Of a DNA stretch of 42,436 nucleotides, positions 31,720-40,048 are shown one piece after another. The notes under the pieces are model-generated. The model did not search any database. It was not told where the DNA came from and saw only the letters and a program-made list of their open reading frames with translations. A program made the translations under genes and the position numbers. This stretch comes from a virus: positions 1 to 42,436 of the IMG/VR virus record IMGVR_UViG_3300001371_000001; one strand, written 5' to 3'. Numbering within the stretch: the stretch's first letter is position 1; the number at the start of each line of letters is the position of its first letter.

Positions 31720-34160
31720 TCTATTACCTCCCCGCTGTCATCATAAATATTAAGTGGTGTTGGCATTAAGTAGTAATAGTTAGATGGTCCCATCTCTATC
31801 CTACCCCTTATTACTGATTTACGTCCTCTTTCGGTTAACACAAAATCATCGAATGGCTTAATTGGATGATGGATTGAGCCAGTAAAGTTAGCAGCATACT
31901 CCTCTAACGCATACTTCACTCCTGATCGGTCTACTTTATCCTCTGGAAATTCATATTTAAGAAACTTTAACATGCAGGATACAGTCCATGCGTTAGGAGT
32001 ATTATCCAGACTTCCCGGTTTACCAGTGCGTAATGCTACGCCTCTTGTGCCTACAAAATCTTTAGGGTTGAACTCACGCTCAAGGAAATGACCAAAGCGC
32101 TCAATTAGTAGCCCTAATACCCCTAAGTCTTGCGACTTACGCCTTGCGTTAAGTCTGTTAGTCTTATCCCTATCAGCCGGAGTCTGTTCCCATGCTGACT
32201 GTATAAGTGCATCAGGATTACGCTCTTTAAATCTTTTTAGTATATCATATATCTCCGCATATAGTTGTTGTAGGTCCATATTCTTTATGAGCATTGAATC
32301 ACATTCTTTCACTGGTATTTGCCAAATTTTTCTTGTACCAGTACTACCAGTGAATAGATTAGTCTTGTTAGTTGTACCAATGATCAATGCCGTCCTTGGT
32401 CGAGATAGCACTTGCCTTGCATACGGGTCACGATACGTAACACTCTCTGAATCTACACTGCTCTTTATCTTCTGTTCATACCGTGGTGAAAACATTGGTT
32501 CGCATTCATTTATAACTACTACGGCTTTAGTAGACAAGAACATCATCCACTCTTTACCAGCGGCTATAGCTGTTTCAACGTCCGCAGTAGCTATATAATT
32601 GCCCATGTGCTTTGGTATAAGCCACTCTGCCCATGATGACTTATAAGTGTATTCCGGTCCTATAAGCACTATCATAGCAGATATCTTTGGTGAATCCTCC
32701 GGCCAGAAGTGTATGCCTATCATCGACAATAAGGACTTCCTTATGTATGATACATACACTTCATTATGTTCCAGCTCTAACTCTGGTACTGTTATAGAAT
32801 TACATACAGATTCAAATCTTTTAACGCCATCCCAAGGCGCAGATTCTATCCATGCTTTAAAGGCATTCTCGGTTTTCATATTCTGGCAAAAGAAGTCTAC
32901 TGCATCCCTTGCCTGTCCAGAAGATACTGAGTATTTATATCTATCTTGCATATACCCCCTCATTCGTACTGACATATCAACTATACTGGCGACTTGGGAA
33001 TAGCCAGTAGGCCGCATGGCTAAGTAGTCCGTTTTTGGGCAAAACCATTCAAGTATAGTTTTCTCTGGTCCTTTAATACATAAACCACCACCCATAGGGT
33101 CAAACACCATCTCTAACCCATCATACTCAAACAGGAATTGCAGATTACGGATAGACCCTGGATCCGGCCTAACGCCCCCTTTCTTATTGACAATCATATC
33201 AGGAAACTCTATTATTGTTTCCTTTGCTATTAGTGCTAATGTACCATAAGTTGTTACGTGTTCCCCTTTGGCTAACTTCTCTTCAGTACTACGTAATAGC
33301 GCTTCATACTTGCTACGTACATCTTCTTCTGATACAAAGCCAGTAGTATCACGTTTAGACCACTCCAAGAACAGATTGAACACTTTCTTGGAGTCCTCAG
33401 TTCGGCCACATCTATTTAATAGTATAGCATGATGGGAACAAGCACACCCAACCAATAGCCAATAATCATAGTCTGATTTTGGTTTGAACCATGATAGTTT
33501 ATTACATGCCTTTTCTGCGGCATTGTTAAATGCCGCTGGTATATTCTCTAAGCACTTCTCTATAAAAGACAAAGGTGGTACTTGTGTTATAGCTGCTAAT
33601 TCTTTGCCTGGTACTGCTGGTAGTTCTACAGGCTTCTCTGGTTTTATAGATGGTACTATGTCAAGAATATCCTCTATACTTAACTCTGCTATTGTATCCG
33701 CTGATAAAGGGTGCAAGTTCTCAGTGAACACTAAGAAACATTTCTTGTACCTCCAATCGCCATTATATAGATCGTCTTTCGATATGGATGCTGCACCCTG
33801 CTTACATCCGTATTTTTCTAACTTTTCCCGCGCTTCTGGCGTAAGTTTATAGACTAAGTGTAGCCCTAAACCAGAGGGTGAGTAATGCGCATGAGTAGGA
33901 TGGCATTTCAGAAAGAATAATACAGCCGGTGGTATAGATGTAGTAGAGTTGGTCTTAGAGCCGTCCGGATCTACGTCTATATCAAATCCTATGTACTCAC
34001 TATCCTCTTTAAAGATAAGCCCATAATGCTGATCTGTTTTCTCTGCAATCTCTTTGGCCTTATCATATGATATAGGCTCACTACTACATGATAGTCCTAT
34101 AGCCGGGCGTTTTCCAGAAACGCAATACGCCCACGTATTTAGTGATTTTAGGACTTTCAT
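31716..34160 (-). CDS. PrimPol-superfamily 3 helicase fusion (VirE/VapE-like replicase)
   Basis: 814 aa. The N-terminal archaeo-eukaryotic primase domain shows YIGFDIDVD (D60, D62) and SPSGLGLHLVY (S96, H101). The C-terminal VirE/VapE-type superfamily 3 helicase (about 440-700) shows GPEYTYKSSW near 500, VVINECE as Walker B, and the arginine-sensor segment GTTNKTNLFTG then GTRKIW. The Walker A has YK in place of GK. The protein should prime and unwind at the origin. ATG at 34160 follows AAAGG; a GTG six bases before is also possible. Confidence 0.88.
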   Translation of the reverse strand: MKVLKSLNTWAYCVSGKRPAIGLSCSSEPISYDKAKEIAEKTDQHYGLIFKEDSEYIGFDIDVDPDGSKTNSTTSIPPAVLFFLKCHPTHAHYSPSGLGLHLVYKLTPEAREKLEKYGCKQGAASISKDDLYNGDWRYKKCFLVFTENLHPLSADTIAELSIEDILDIVPSIKPEKPVELPAVPGKELAAITQVPPLSFIEKCLENIPAAFNNAAEKACNKLSWFKPKSDYDYWLLVGCACSHHAILLNRCGRTEDSKKVFNLFLEWSKRDTTGFVSEEDVRSKYEALLRSTEEKLAKGEHVTTYGTLALIAKETIIEFPDMIVNKKGGVRPDPGSIRNLQFLFEYDGLEMVFDPMGGGLCIKGPEKTILEWFCPKTDYLAMRPTGYSQVASIVDMSVRMRGYMQDRYKYSVSSGQARDAVDFFCQNMKTENAFKAWIESAPWDGVKRFESVCNSITVPELELEHNEVYVSYIRKSLLSMIGIHFWPEDSPKISAMIVLIGPEYTYKSSWAEWLIPKHMGNYIATADVETAIAAGKEWMMFLSTKAVVVINECEPMFSPRYEQKIKSSVDSESVTYRDPYARQVLSRPRTALIIGTTNKTNLFTGSTGTRKIWQIPVKECDSMLIKNMDLQQLYAEIYDILKRFKERNPDALIQSAWEQTPADRDKTNRLNARRKSQDLGVLGLLIERFGHFLEREFNPKDFVGTRGVALRTGKPGSLDNTPNAWTVSCMLKFLKYEFPEDKVDRSGVKYALEEYAANFTGSIHHPIKPFDDFVLTERGRKSVIRGRIEMGPSNYYYLMPTPLNIYDDSGEVIE

Positions 34161-34168
34161 AGGCACCT

Positions 34169-34510
34169 TTATTGTAGTAATTGTTTCATATGATCGCGAG
34201 ATTTTATCATATTGAATACAGTTTTAATAAGACTATCTATACTTTCTTTACTACTAACCCAAGTTACTAAATGCCCTAAATCACTTAAGAAGTTCATTTC
34301 TTTCTGCTGTAGTGGTGTTGGCTTAGCCCCAGGACGTTTGCACTCTACAAATATAAGTACGCCATTATCGAATACGCATACTCTATCTGGTACGCCAGAG
34401 CGCATAGGAGATGAAAACTTATATGCTTTACCGTTTATCTCCTTCACCCTTTTCACCAGATACGCCTCTATATCTTTCTCCTTCAACCCATTCACTTTCG
34501 GTAGCTCCAT
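34169..34510 (-). CDS. VRR-NUC nuclease
   Basis: 113 aa, a stand-alone VRR-NUC domain of the PD-(D/E)XK type. Signature residues: EAYLVKRVKE, KFSSPMRSGVPDRVCVF and VLIFVECKRPGAKPTPLQQKE. These act as structure-specific endonucleases, for example on Holliday or flap DNA. ATG at 34510; the ribosome site is weak (GGTGAGAG). It overlaps the upstream gene by 83 bases in another frame. Confidence 0.85.
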   Translation of the reverse strand: MELPKVNGLKEKDIEAYLVKRVKEINGKAYKFSSPMRSGVPDRVCVFDNGVLIFVECKRPGAKPTPLQQKEMNFLSDLGHLVTWVSSKESIDSLIKTVFNMIKSRDHMKQLLQ

Positions 34511-34733
34511 CTCTCACCCACTTTCTTATTTGTACTGACCCAAGGTTAACAATACGTGATGTTATTCTCTCTAATATAAAAGCCCTATTCTTGTTTCTTC
34601 TTTCATACTCCACAAGTTTCATACAATTACTAACACTCTTAGTCTCATATAAGAATTTGCTTAGAGTATGCCACCCTGCCATTATGCCTTCCACATCAAT
34701 GATATCAGTTTTATCCTCAAGTTTGAAGTCCAT
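34428..34733 (-). CDS. Hypothetical protein, 101 aa
   Basis: Starts MDFKLEDKTDIIDVEGIMAG at 34733, next to the polymerase stop (TGAT ATG), with AAAGGA upstream. Central helices (LSKFLYETKSVSNCMKLVEY then RNKNRAFILERITSRIVNLG) look like a small regulatory or structure-specific helical protein. Its C-terminal 27 residues overlap the VRR-NUC gene in a different frame, which makes the last part less certain. No family recognised. Confidence 0.6.
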   Translation of the reverse strand: MDFKLEDKTDIIDVEGIMAGWHTLSKFLYETKSVSNCMKLVEYERRNKNRAFILERITSRIVNLGSVQIRKWVRDGATESEWVEGERYRGVSGEKGEGDKR

Positions 34734-34734
34734 A

Positions 34735-36645
34735 TCAATCCTTTCTATACCTCTTATCCATGTAACCATCAGCTTCAATAGGCATACCTTCAGCCCATTT
34801 TGGTGTGATACACATTAGTCCTTTAAATTGTGAAAATATAAGGTCCGTGCAATACTCTTCTCTTGCTAAAGCACCTATCTCATCGTGTACTGAGAGTACT
34901 ATTTTTACTTCTAGTAAATGTTCATCAATAGTTAGCATACCCTCGGACAGTATATCCCTGCACATACCTTGGCATATATTCTCTGTTATCAGTCCAGGCG
35001 TTAATGCTATCTCAGTATATTGATAGGTGGTAGGGTTTATGCCTTTGTACTTAACTACCGCCCCGTAATCAGAATCCTTTATGACAGGATTAGCATACAT
35101 CATACCTCTACCAGATGGCAAAGTTATTCTTAACCACTTACGATGAGTTCTATCTGATACACTTCTAAATTCACACTTACCCACTATGAACATTTTACCG
35201 GGATAACGCACCGCCGCCATTGCTGCGGTAACATACTCATTCCAAAGGCGCACCACTTTCGGGTACTTAGCACGGTAGGCCTTGACAGCTAATTCACTCT
35301 CTTGTAAAGTTATATTAATACCATACCCTTTAGCCGTACCTTGGAAACGCTCCTTCCCCATTTGGTAGCCACAACCAAGGATAATAGTTTTACCCATGAA
35401 TCTTTCAGGACTTTTATGCTCTATACTCTCAACTGGCACACCGTACAGGAACGCCGCCATATCGGAGTACTGGCACCGGCCATCCTTGAACAACTGTAGA
35501 GCATCCTGATCATCACTAAGCCAAGCTAAGCCCCTATTCTCTATAGACTTATAGTCAGCTACCATCAACTTATAGCCTTCTGGCGCACATATCATAGGTC
35601 TGATAAGGGCTTTAGCTATCTTTATAGGCTTCTCTATCGGTTCTTTGTTGTTGAACTTTGCTATCCACTCTTCGGGATTATCTACCTTTGCCCTTGGTAA
35701 GTTATGGTACTGCAATCCTTGTCCTGCCCATCTACCTGTACCTGCCCTATGGTACACAAGGCAGTCCTGCACTACGCCCTTATTATACATCTCCTTCATG
35801 ACTATGAACTTCTTAACAGAAGTCAAGCCCATGATCTTACGTATCTCTAACACCGTCTTAACATCTTCTGGTAAACCCTTATCTAAGTACTCATCAACGG
35901 TATCGGCCCGAAGATCAGGCAAATCTACACCACGGGATAAGCAGAACTCTTTTATCTTTTGAATTTGTCCTGCGGTCTTTACCATGCCATTAGTTACTTC
36001 TGGTAAGACTGTTTTCATTTCCTCCATATACACTGCAAGATATTTAAGTATGTTATACACCGATTCTATATCAATCGGTATCCCTCTTTTGTTTATACGT
36101 ACCGTCAATTCCCATAACTTCTGCTCTTTTTCTGTCAAGTGATCAGCAGGTAGTTTCTGTATAATCTGATAAGCTACCTCCGTGTCCACACGACAGTACT
36201 CGTATAACTGTGCAAAATGCTCTGGTGTAGGATTACCAAGGGGTGTACAGCATACCTTTATTAATTGCTCACCTATAGCCATTTTCTCTGTATCACACTT
36301 TAAGGCAATACCAGCTTGCTTTAGGTTCTGAGGTAAACGATACCGGGCGCATATGGCCTTTATGTCAACAAAACGTGATACAGGGATTAAGGGAAACATA
36401 TCAGGATAATCCCTATGCCCTACAATATTCCATATAGCATGCTCAAACGCAGCAGAGAAGGCATATATAGCACCCTCTAATGGTGGTAGTTGTGGCATAT
36501 CAGGTGTCCACAACCGTACTTCTCCATCATCTTTCTTATAGCTCATACACAGAATACGGCATGATGGGTGTTCGGCGTACTTGTACAGCCCAACCTTCTT
36601 TATATCAAGGTCACTGTAAGTTTCAAAGTCTATTATATTCCTCAT
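34735..36645 (-). CDS. DNA polymerase, family A
   Basis: 636 aa. The 3'-5' exonuclease is intact: motif I IIDFETYSD (D6, E8), motif II FEHAIWN, motif III YCRVDTEVAY. Polymerase motif A is VADYKSIENRG, motif B is KTIILGCGYQMGKERF, and motif C is LSVHDEIGA (H587-D588-E589 approximately). It should copy phage DNA with proofreading. ATG at 36645 follows GGAGGGATA; longer upstream frames lie in the next gene. It is the largest enzyme of the early operon. Confidence 0.92.
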   Translation of the reverse strand: MRNIIDFETYSDLDIKKVGLYKYAEHPSCRILCMSYKKDDGEVRLWTPDMPQLPPLEGAIYAFSAAFEHAIWNIVGHRDYPDMFPLIPVSRFVDIKAICARYRLPQNLKQAGIALKCDTEKMAIGEQLIKVCCTPLGNPTPEHFAQLYEYCRVDTEVAYQIIQKLPADHLTEKEQKLWELTVRINKRGIPIDIESVYNILKYLAVYMEEMKTVLPEVTNGMVKTAGQIQKIKEFCLSRGVDLPDLRADTVDEYLDKGLPEDVKTVLEIRKIMGLTSVKKFIVMKEMYNKGVVQDCLVYHRAGTGRWAGQGLQYHNLPRAKVDNPEEWIAKFNNKEPIEKPIKIAKALIRPMICAPEGYKLMVADYKSIENRGLAWLSDDQDALQLFKDGRCQYSDMAAFLYGVPVESIEHKSPERFMGKTIILGCGYQMGKERFQGTAKGYGINITLQESELAVKAYRAKYPKVVRLWNEYVTAAMAAVRYPGKMFIVGKCEFRSVSDRTHRKWLRITLPSGRGMMYANPVIKDSDYGAVVKYKGINPTTYQYTEIALTPGLITENICQGMCRDILSEGMLTIDEHLLEVKIVLSVHDEIGALAREEYCTDLIFSQFKGLMCITPKWAEGMPIEADGYMDKRYRKD

Positions 36646-36952
36646 TATCCCTCCTATACTTTGGATGGTACATAGCATTCAATACCAAGTTGCCCCATTT
36701 AGTATTACCAGGGTTGCCGTCTAACGAAAAGATCTTAACCATTGGCATAGCGCCTTTCATATACAGAAAGGCTAACCGTTTAGCAGTGTGTAGTTGTTTA
36801 TCTATCTGTATTCTACGTATACCATCACCACCCACAACCCCTGCTATAGTCAATCTTTTAACCCTTCTGTTTGATGGCACAACCCTCCATTTAAATTCCC
36901 CTGTTTCAGGATTGTAGTACAATAACTCTTTTAATCTTTCTTGTGTCAACAT
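36623..36952 (-). CDS. Degenerate HNH-endonuclease-like protein (catalytic His lost)
   Basis: 109 aa. The N-terminus MLTQERLKELLYYNPETGEF is the signature of phage HNH homing-type endonucleases, and the AP2-like segment GDGIRRIQIDKQLHTAKRLA follows. Where active relatives read AHRLAWLYM, then DHxNG, this one reads AKRLAFLYMKGAMP, then KIFSLDG, so the metal and general-base histidines are missing. It is probably inactive as nuclease, perhaps a DNA-binding remnant. ATG at 36952 was chosen by the family N-terminus; the end overlaps the polymerase start. Confidence 0.7.
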   Translation of the reverse strand: MLTQERLKELLYYNPETGEFKWRVVPSNRRVKRLTIAGVVGGDGIRRIQIDKQLHTAKRLAFLYMKGAMPMVKIFSLDGNPGNTKWGNLVLNAMYHPKYRRDNEEYNRL

Positions 36953-36990
36953 AGTATTAACCCGTAGTGTAATTAAGAGTACTTGTGTCC

Positions 36991-37206
36991 CTATAATCCA
37001 CACCCACAATCGTCTATATCATAGACAGGTTTATTAGTTGTTGAGTCTAAATAACAACGACAAGTCGCAGTCTGATTACATATATCGCAGCGCATTTCAT
37101 ATACCGTTTCAAGTGGATCAAGCCGTTGATATCTTATTACCCATGTATCTACTTCTCTCCACATGCCATCCTTTATACGGTATATTTTAAATGCTTCAAT
37201 TTTCAT
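36991..37206 (-). CDS. Cys-rich mini-protein, 71 aa
   Basis: MKIEAFKIYRIKDGMWREV then MRCDICNQTATCRCYLDSTTN and a final DDCGCGL. The CxxC pair with further CxC and CGC suggests a small zinc ribbon. It starts inside the end of the 109-aa Cys-rich gene (11-base overlap). No family recognised; likely a small nucleic-acid or protein binding factor. Confidence 0.65.
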   Translation of the reverse strand: MKIEAFKIYRIKDGMWREVDTWVIRYQRLDPLETVYEMRCDICNQTATCRCYLDSTTNKPVYDIDDCGCGL

Positions 37207-37525
37207 CTATATCCACTCGCCTTGCGTATTTTTCATAGCATAACCATGAACAATAGTCATCCTCCATAGACGCCATAGGCTTACACCGTATAAAACTTGT
37301 GCCACATGCACAAGTTTTTGTCATAATCTTGTCAATGAGTGCTGACACGTGGTTACTAAAATGTTCAGCCCGTTTCCTCCAATAACATACATCGCACAAT
37401 TCAGAATCTTTACCATCCCTGCCATGCTTGGTTGAGTTCTTGATGGTGTCCCCACAACGGGTACAGATACGTGGGGTGTTAAGTCTTGCCATTAGCTCTG
37501 GTATAGTTGATATTTTGTAGTTCAT
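37196..37525 (-). CDS. Zinc-ribbon protein, 109 aa
   Basis: Contains CTRCGDTIKNSTKHG then ELCDVCYWRKR (residues about 21-51), a CxxC-CxxC zinc knuckle, and a second set CACG and CSWLCYEKY nearer the C-terminus. ATG at 37525 follows GGGGTAAAGT. Zinc ribbons in phage early operons often modulate host RNA polymerase or bind DNA; nothing here selects between those. Confidence 0.7.
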   Translation of the reverse strand: MNYKISTIPELMARLNTPRICTRCGDTIKNSTKHGRDGKDSELCDVCYWRKRAEHFSNHVSALIDKIMTKTCACGTSFIRCKPMASMEDDYCSWLCYEKYARRVDIDEN

Positions 37526-37528
37526 ACT

Positions 37529-37690
37529 TTACCCCATATAAAACCTGTTAATTATTCTATCTACTAAAACAAGTAGCACGGAAGCAGCTATTACTAAGTT
37601 TGCTATCCCAAATTTAGTATTATTAATACATAAGTTAAGACAACCAATTACAACATTAAGAATAACTAATATTATAAGCGCCAATGTCAT
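37529..37690 (-). CDS. Small membrane protein, 53 aa
   Basis: MTLALIILVILNVVIGCLNL, a turn (CINNTKFG), then IANLVIAASVLLVLVDRIIN: two hydrophobic segments with little else. ATG at 37690 follows AGGAGTAAAGT and overlaps the stop of the upstream two-segment membrane protein (ATGA). The pair could be an early membrane factor or a holin/antiholin-like set; no evidence decides. Confidence 0.65.
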   Translation of the reverse strand: MTLALIILVILNVVIGCLNLCINNTKFGIANLVIAASVLLVLVDRIINRFYMG

Positions 37691-37986
37691 ACTTTACTCC
37701 TTTGATTAATTATACGTAACATAATATCATGTGCTTCTTCTTTAAGTTCTTCATCTTCGATATGCAGCAGTACATCTCTTCTATAATGAAGGAATATAGA
37801 TAGCAATACCAGATGTATACCACCAGCAACAAATAGAAGCAGCAGAGCTATGTTAACACTAATCATATGGTTAAGAGTAAACAGAAATACGAATAGAGTA
37901 CCGTAGATTATGATAACCTTATGGAAAAAGAACCACGGACCTTGATACTCTAAAGTCTTTACCATAAATCTCTCTATCTTTTTCAT
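37687..37986 (-). CDS. Membrane protein, 99 aa
   Basis: Two membrane segments (about residues 23-42, VIIIYGTLFVFLFTLNHMI, and 46-67, IALLLLFVAGGIHLVLLSIF) followed by a basic then acidic cytoplasmic tail (HYRRDVLLHIEDEELKEE). ATG at 37986 lies behind AGGTAAAGT. It follows the palindromic hairpin after the ssDNA-binding gene. No family recognised. Confidence 0.65.
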   Translation of the reverse strand: MKKIERFMVKTLEYQGPWFFFHKVIIIYGTLFVFLFTLNHMISVNIALLLLFVAGGIHLVLLSIFLHYRRDVLLHIEDEELKEEAHDIMLRIINQRSKV

Positions 37987-38000
37987 ACTTTACCTCATTA

Positions 38001-38028
38001 GGAGTACCGGGCTTAAGCCCGGTACTCC
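38001..38028. other. Perfect 28-bp palindrome downstream of DUF2815
   Basis: GGAGTACCGGGCTT (38001-38014) and its exact complement AAGCCCGGTACTCC (38015-38028). On the transcript it forms a G+C-rich hairpin directly after the DUF2815 stop, without a T-run, so it should protect the 3' end of that message or act as an RNase-processing site rather than terminate. Confidence 0.8.
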
Positions 38029-38035
38029 GTATCTG

Positions 38036-38596
38036 TTATGTCAAGTCGTCGGACTCCATCACTTCTTTAGCCTCCTCAATAAACTCTTTGAAAGCATCCA
38101 TTGCATTCATCTTGCCATCCAAGCGTGGGCCATCACTGATAAGCATGATATTGTTCAAGTACCAGCCCACACCGTTATTCCCACTTTGCTTAAACGGAAA
38201 TGCAGCTATATCGGCACGTACTACACAACCAGAATACAGCATAGACTTATCCATAAGAGGATCACCATGTACGTCCACAACTCCCGGAGGCTGATCTTCA
38301 TTAGAAGTAACATTCAAGAAGAACTTACTTTTATAGATAGGGTCAGTCACAAGCCCATCCTTCAATTCTTGATCCCCATCACGCAATGGTTGGTTCTTAA
38401 ACGGAGGAACCTTACCGCCCCATTTCTTATCTTTACCACGGGTAACAGCACGGGCAATCTCAGTCTTTACCTTTTCAACGCCCTTAGTGTCGGTCTTATC
38501 AATAAGCAACTGACAGGAATGTTTCATAACGCCAGAGGGGTTTGGTTCAGGTTTGAACACTTTTACATAGCTAATGGTACAGGGGTTAGTAATCAT
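38036..38596 (-). CDS. DUF2815 ssDNA-binding protein
   Basis: 186 aa. The N-terminus TNPCTISYVKVFKPEPNPSG and the middle (WGGKVPPFKNQPLRDGDQEL, GCVVRADIAAFPF, GVGWYLNNIMLI) match DUF2815, an OB-fold single-stranded DNA-binding family in phage replication cassettes, here with an acidic tail (EEAKEVMESDDLT) as in SSB proteins. ATG at 38596 overlaps the previous stop (ATGA). Confidence 0.88.
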   Translation of the reverse strand: MITNPCTISYVKVFKPEPNPSGVMKHSCQLLIDKTDTKGVEKVKTEIARAVTRGKDKKWGGKVPPFKNQPLRDGDQELKDGLVTDPIYKSKFFLNVTSNEDQPPGVVDVHGDPLMDKSMLYSGCVVRADIAAFPFKQSGNNGVGWYLNNIMLISDGPRLDGKMNAMDAFKEFIEEAKEVMESDDLT

Positions 38597-38907
38597 AATT
38601 TTGATGCCCTTTCAATTAAAGTCGTATTATCGGATATACGTTTTAACAGCAGTTGTTCGAGACTATACCAAGTCTCATTTGGTTGAGCTAACCATATATC
38701 AATCAACTGTAGCATTGATGATATAACAGCACTCCTAACGTCACTGTAGTACTCATCTCCTTTCTTAATTTCCCTCATACAATTAGTAAATAGCGTAAGT
38801 GCATCCATAGAGTTTTCGATAGAGTTTTCTCTGTCTTCTTCACTCATTGGGGGGTACTCACACACCCTTGCCAGAAATACCTTTTGTTTATAGACTACAT
38901 CATTCAT
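38593..38907 (-). CDS. Hypothetical protein, 104 aa
   Basis: Starts MNDVVYKQKVFLARV at 38907, inside the end of the 50-aa Cys-rich gene; a longer frame upstream lies in that gene and was rejected. A helical protein with acidic segments (MSEEDRENSIENSMDAL) and no motif I recognise. The stop overlaps the DUF2815 start, so expression is coupled to the ssDNA-binding protein. Confidence 0.6.
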   Translation of the reverse strand: MNDVVYKQKVFLARVCEYPPMSEEDRENSIENSMDALTLFTNCMREIKKGDEYYSDVRSAVISSMLQLIDIWLAQPNETWYSLEQLLLKRISDNTTLIERASKL

Positions 38908-39052
38908 CGTAGCTATCCCACCACTCTTCACTAATATTATCACCTTCTTCTAACCAATCGCGCTCATCCTCTTCTTCTACGTGGTTAGCGCAGCAATTAC
39001 AATCTTCACCACATCCTTCGCAGTACGCATCATCATCATCACCACAACACAT
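38900..39052 (-). CDS. Cys-rich acidic microprotein, 50 aa
   Basis: MCCGDDDDAYCEGCGEDCNC then CANHVEEEDERDWLEEGDN and a final DSYDE. Seven to eight Cys in the first 21 residues and a strongly acidic tail. AGGAGGTAGGGTAAC, formed by the last codons of the preceding gene, is an excellent ribosome site. It may bind metal; the acidic tail could mimic DNA. No family recognised. Confidence 0.7.
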   Translation of the reverse strand: MCCGDDDDAYCEGCGEDCNCCANHVEEEDERDWLEEGDNISEEWWDSYDE

Positions 39053-39053
39053 G

Positions 39054-39362
39054 TTACCCTACCTCCTTCATTCTTGTGTTTATGTTATACCGTTGACCCC
39101 TGCCAGGGCCATAACCTGTACCCATGATAGCGTGACAATCAAGGCACAGGTTCATCCATTTGCCGTCTTTAGTATAAGTATCTACAAATACCCTTTCCAG
39201 TGTTGTCTTACAGTTATCACATGTTACTGGAAGTTCCCATATCCATTTACGTCTACCAGATGACTCTGTTAAGTGGTCAAGACACACAGGGCATGTATTA
39301 GGCGCCCATGCATAAGGATTGCCTTCCCATCCGCATGACTCACATAAGGATTTATCATCCAT
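39054..39362 (-). CDS. Multi-CxxC zinc-binding protein, 102 aa
   Basis: Four CxxC knuckles: CESCGWEG (near residue 7), NTCPVCLDHL (about 23), VTCDNCKTTL (about 46) and LCLDCHAIMG (about 72), arranged as two zinc ribbons. The C-terminal GYGPGRGQRYNIN is basic. ATG at 39362 follows GGAGGGGATGTAG. Likely a small nucleic-acid or protein-interaction factor. Confidence 0.7.
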   Translation of the reverse strand: MDDKSLCESCGWEGNPYAWAPNTCPVCLDHLTESSGRRKWIWELPVTCDNCKTTLERVFVDTYTKDGKWMNLCLDCHAIMGTGYGPGRGQRYNINTRMKEVG

Positions 39363-39621
39363 CTACATCCCCTCCGCTATTACCATTAGTATTATTGCTA
39401 CTATCAGGATTGTATACATTGATCCTCCTTTCTATATACCTTATCATATCTTCTTCGGTATCAAAGTTGTAATGCCTGTCCTCTGACGCTGCCCATAGTC
39501 TATAGTAGACTCTGTCACCAGCTCCGCTATTATACGCCCATATCTTAACTTCTATTGCCACGCCATTACCAGTGATACTTCTAAGCTGTTTCGCATATTC
39601 CATCATTTTATTAACGTCCAT
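39355..39621 (-). CDS. Hypothetical protein, 88 aa
   Basis: [20 protein letters not shown] with beta strands (VAIEVKIWAYNS, YYRLWAAS) and a low-complexity Asn/Gly tail. AAGGA lies eight bases before the ATG. The compact alpha-beta pattern is not recognised. It starts within the end of the Ala-rich gene. Confidence 0.6.
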   Translation of the reverse strand: MDVNKMMEYAKQLRSITGNGVAIEVKIWAYNSGAGDRVYYRLWAASEDRHYNFDTEEDMIRYIERRINVYNPDSSNNTNGNSGGDVDG

Positions 39622-40048
39622 GGCTGTTATCCTTCATATTAGGCTTAGTATTAGACCTAAGCCATTCCGCTTGTGCATCAGCCGCAGCAGCCCCCGCAGT
39701 AGCCCACGCAGCATCCCACGCAGCAGCCCCCGCAGCAGCAGCCCTCGCAGCAGCCAACTCATCTACTGAAGTTTGGCCGTCCAACCACTTGCGCTTGGCG
39801 TCAAGAGCTTCGATGGATCTCTTATCGGTCATCAAGTACTTGCACGAATTTGCACACCAAAGGGCGAATTCGTGTAATTCCCGGTCCGAAAGGATGCCAT
39901 CACGAGTAGCCGCCCAAATAATCCATTCAGACCTTGCCTTGTTCCAAGCATCCTGTAGGTTATTACAGTTCTTGATTGCCCATCCAATACCATCTTCACA
40001 AGCATTGTGATGTTCTAAAAACTGTACAAGCTTTTGTTTGTCATTCAT
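39611..40048 (-). CDS. Ala-rich helical protein, 145 aa
   Basis: Residues 1-95 are a helical domain ([33 protein letters not shown]). Residues 98-130 are an Ala/Trp-rich run with [11 protein letters not shown] and similar repeats, seen in many phage and bacterial proteins of unclear function. A few such proteins are annotated as immunity-like, which I cannot support here. GGGAGGTCAGAAA precedes ATG, and the start overlaps the pentapeptide stop (ATGA). Confidence 0.65.
   Translation of the reverse strand: MNDKQKLVQFLEHHNACEDGIGWAIKNCNNLQDAWNKARSEWIIWAATRDGILSDRELHEFALWCANSCKYLMTDKRSIEALDAKRKWLDGQTSVDELAAARAAAAGAAAWDAAWATAGAAAADAQAEWLRSNTKPNMKDNSHGR

Noticed and set aside
39660-39770. GCAGCAGCC-rich microsatellite-like stretch
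   Set aside because: It codes for the Ala-rich segment of the 145-aa protein.
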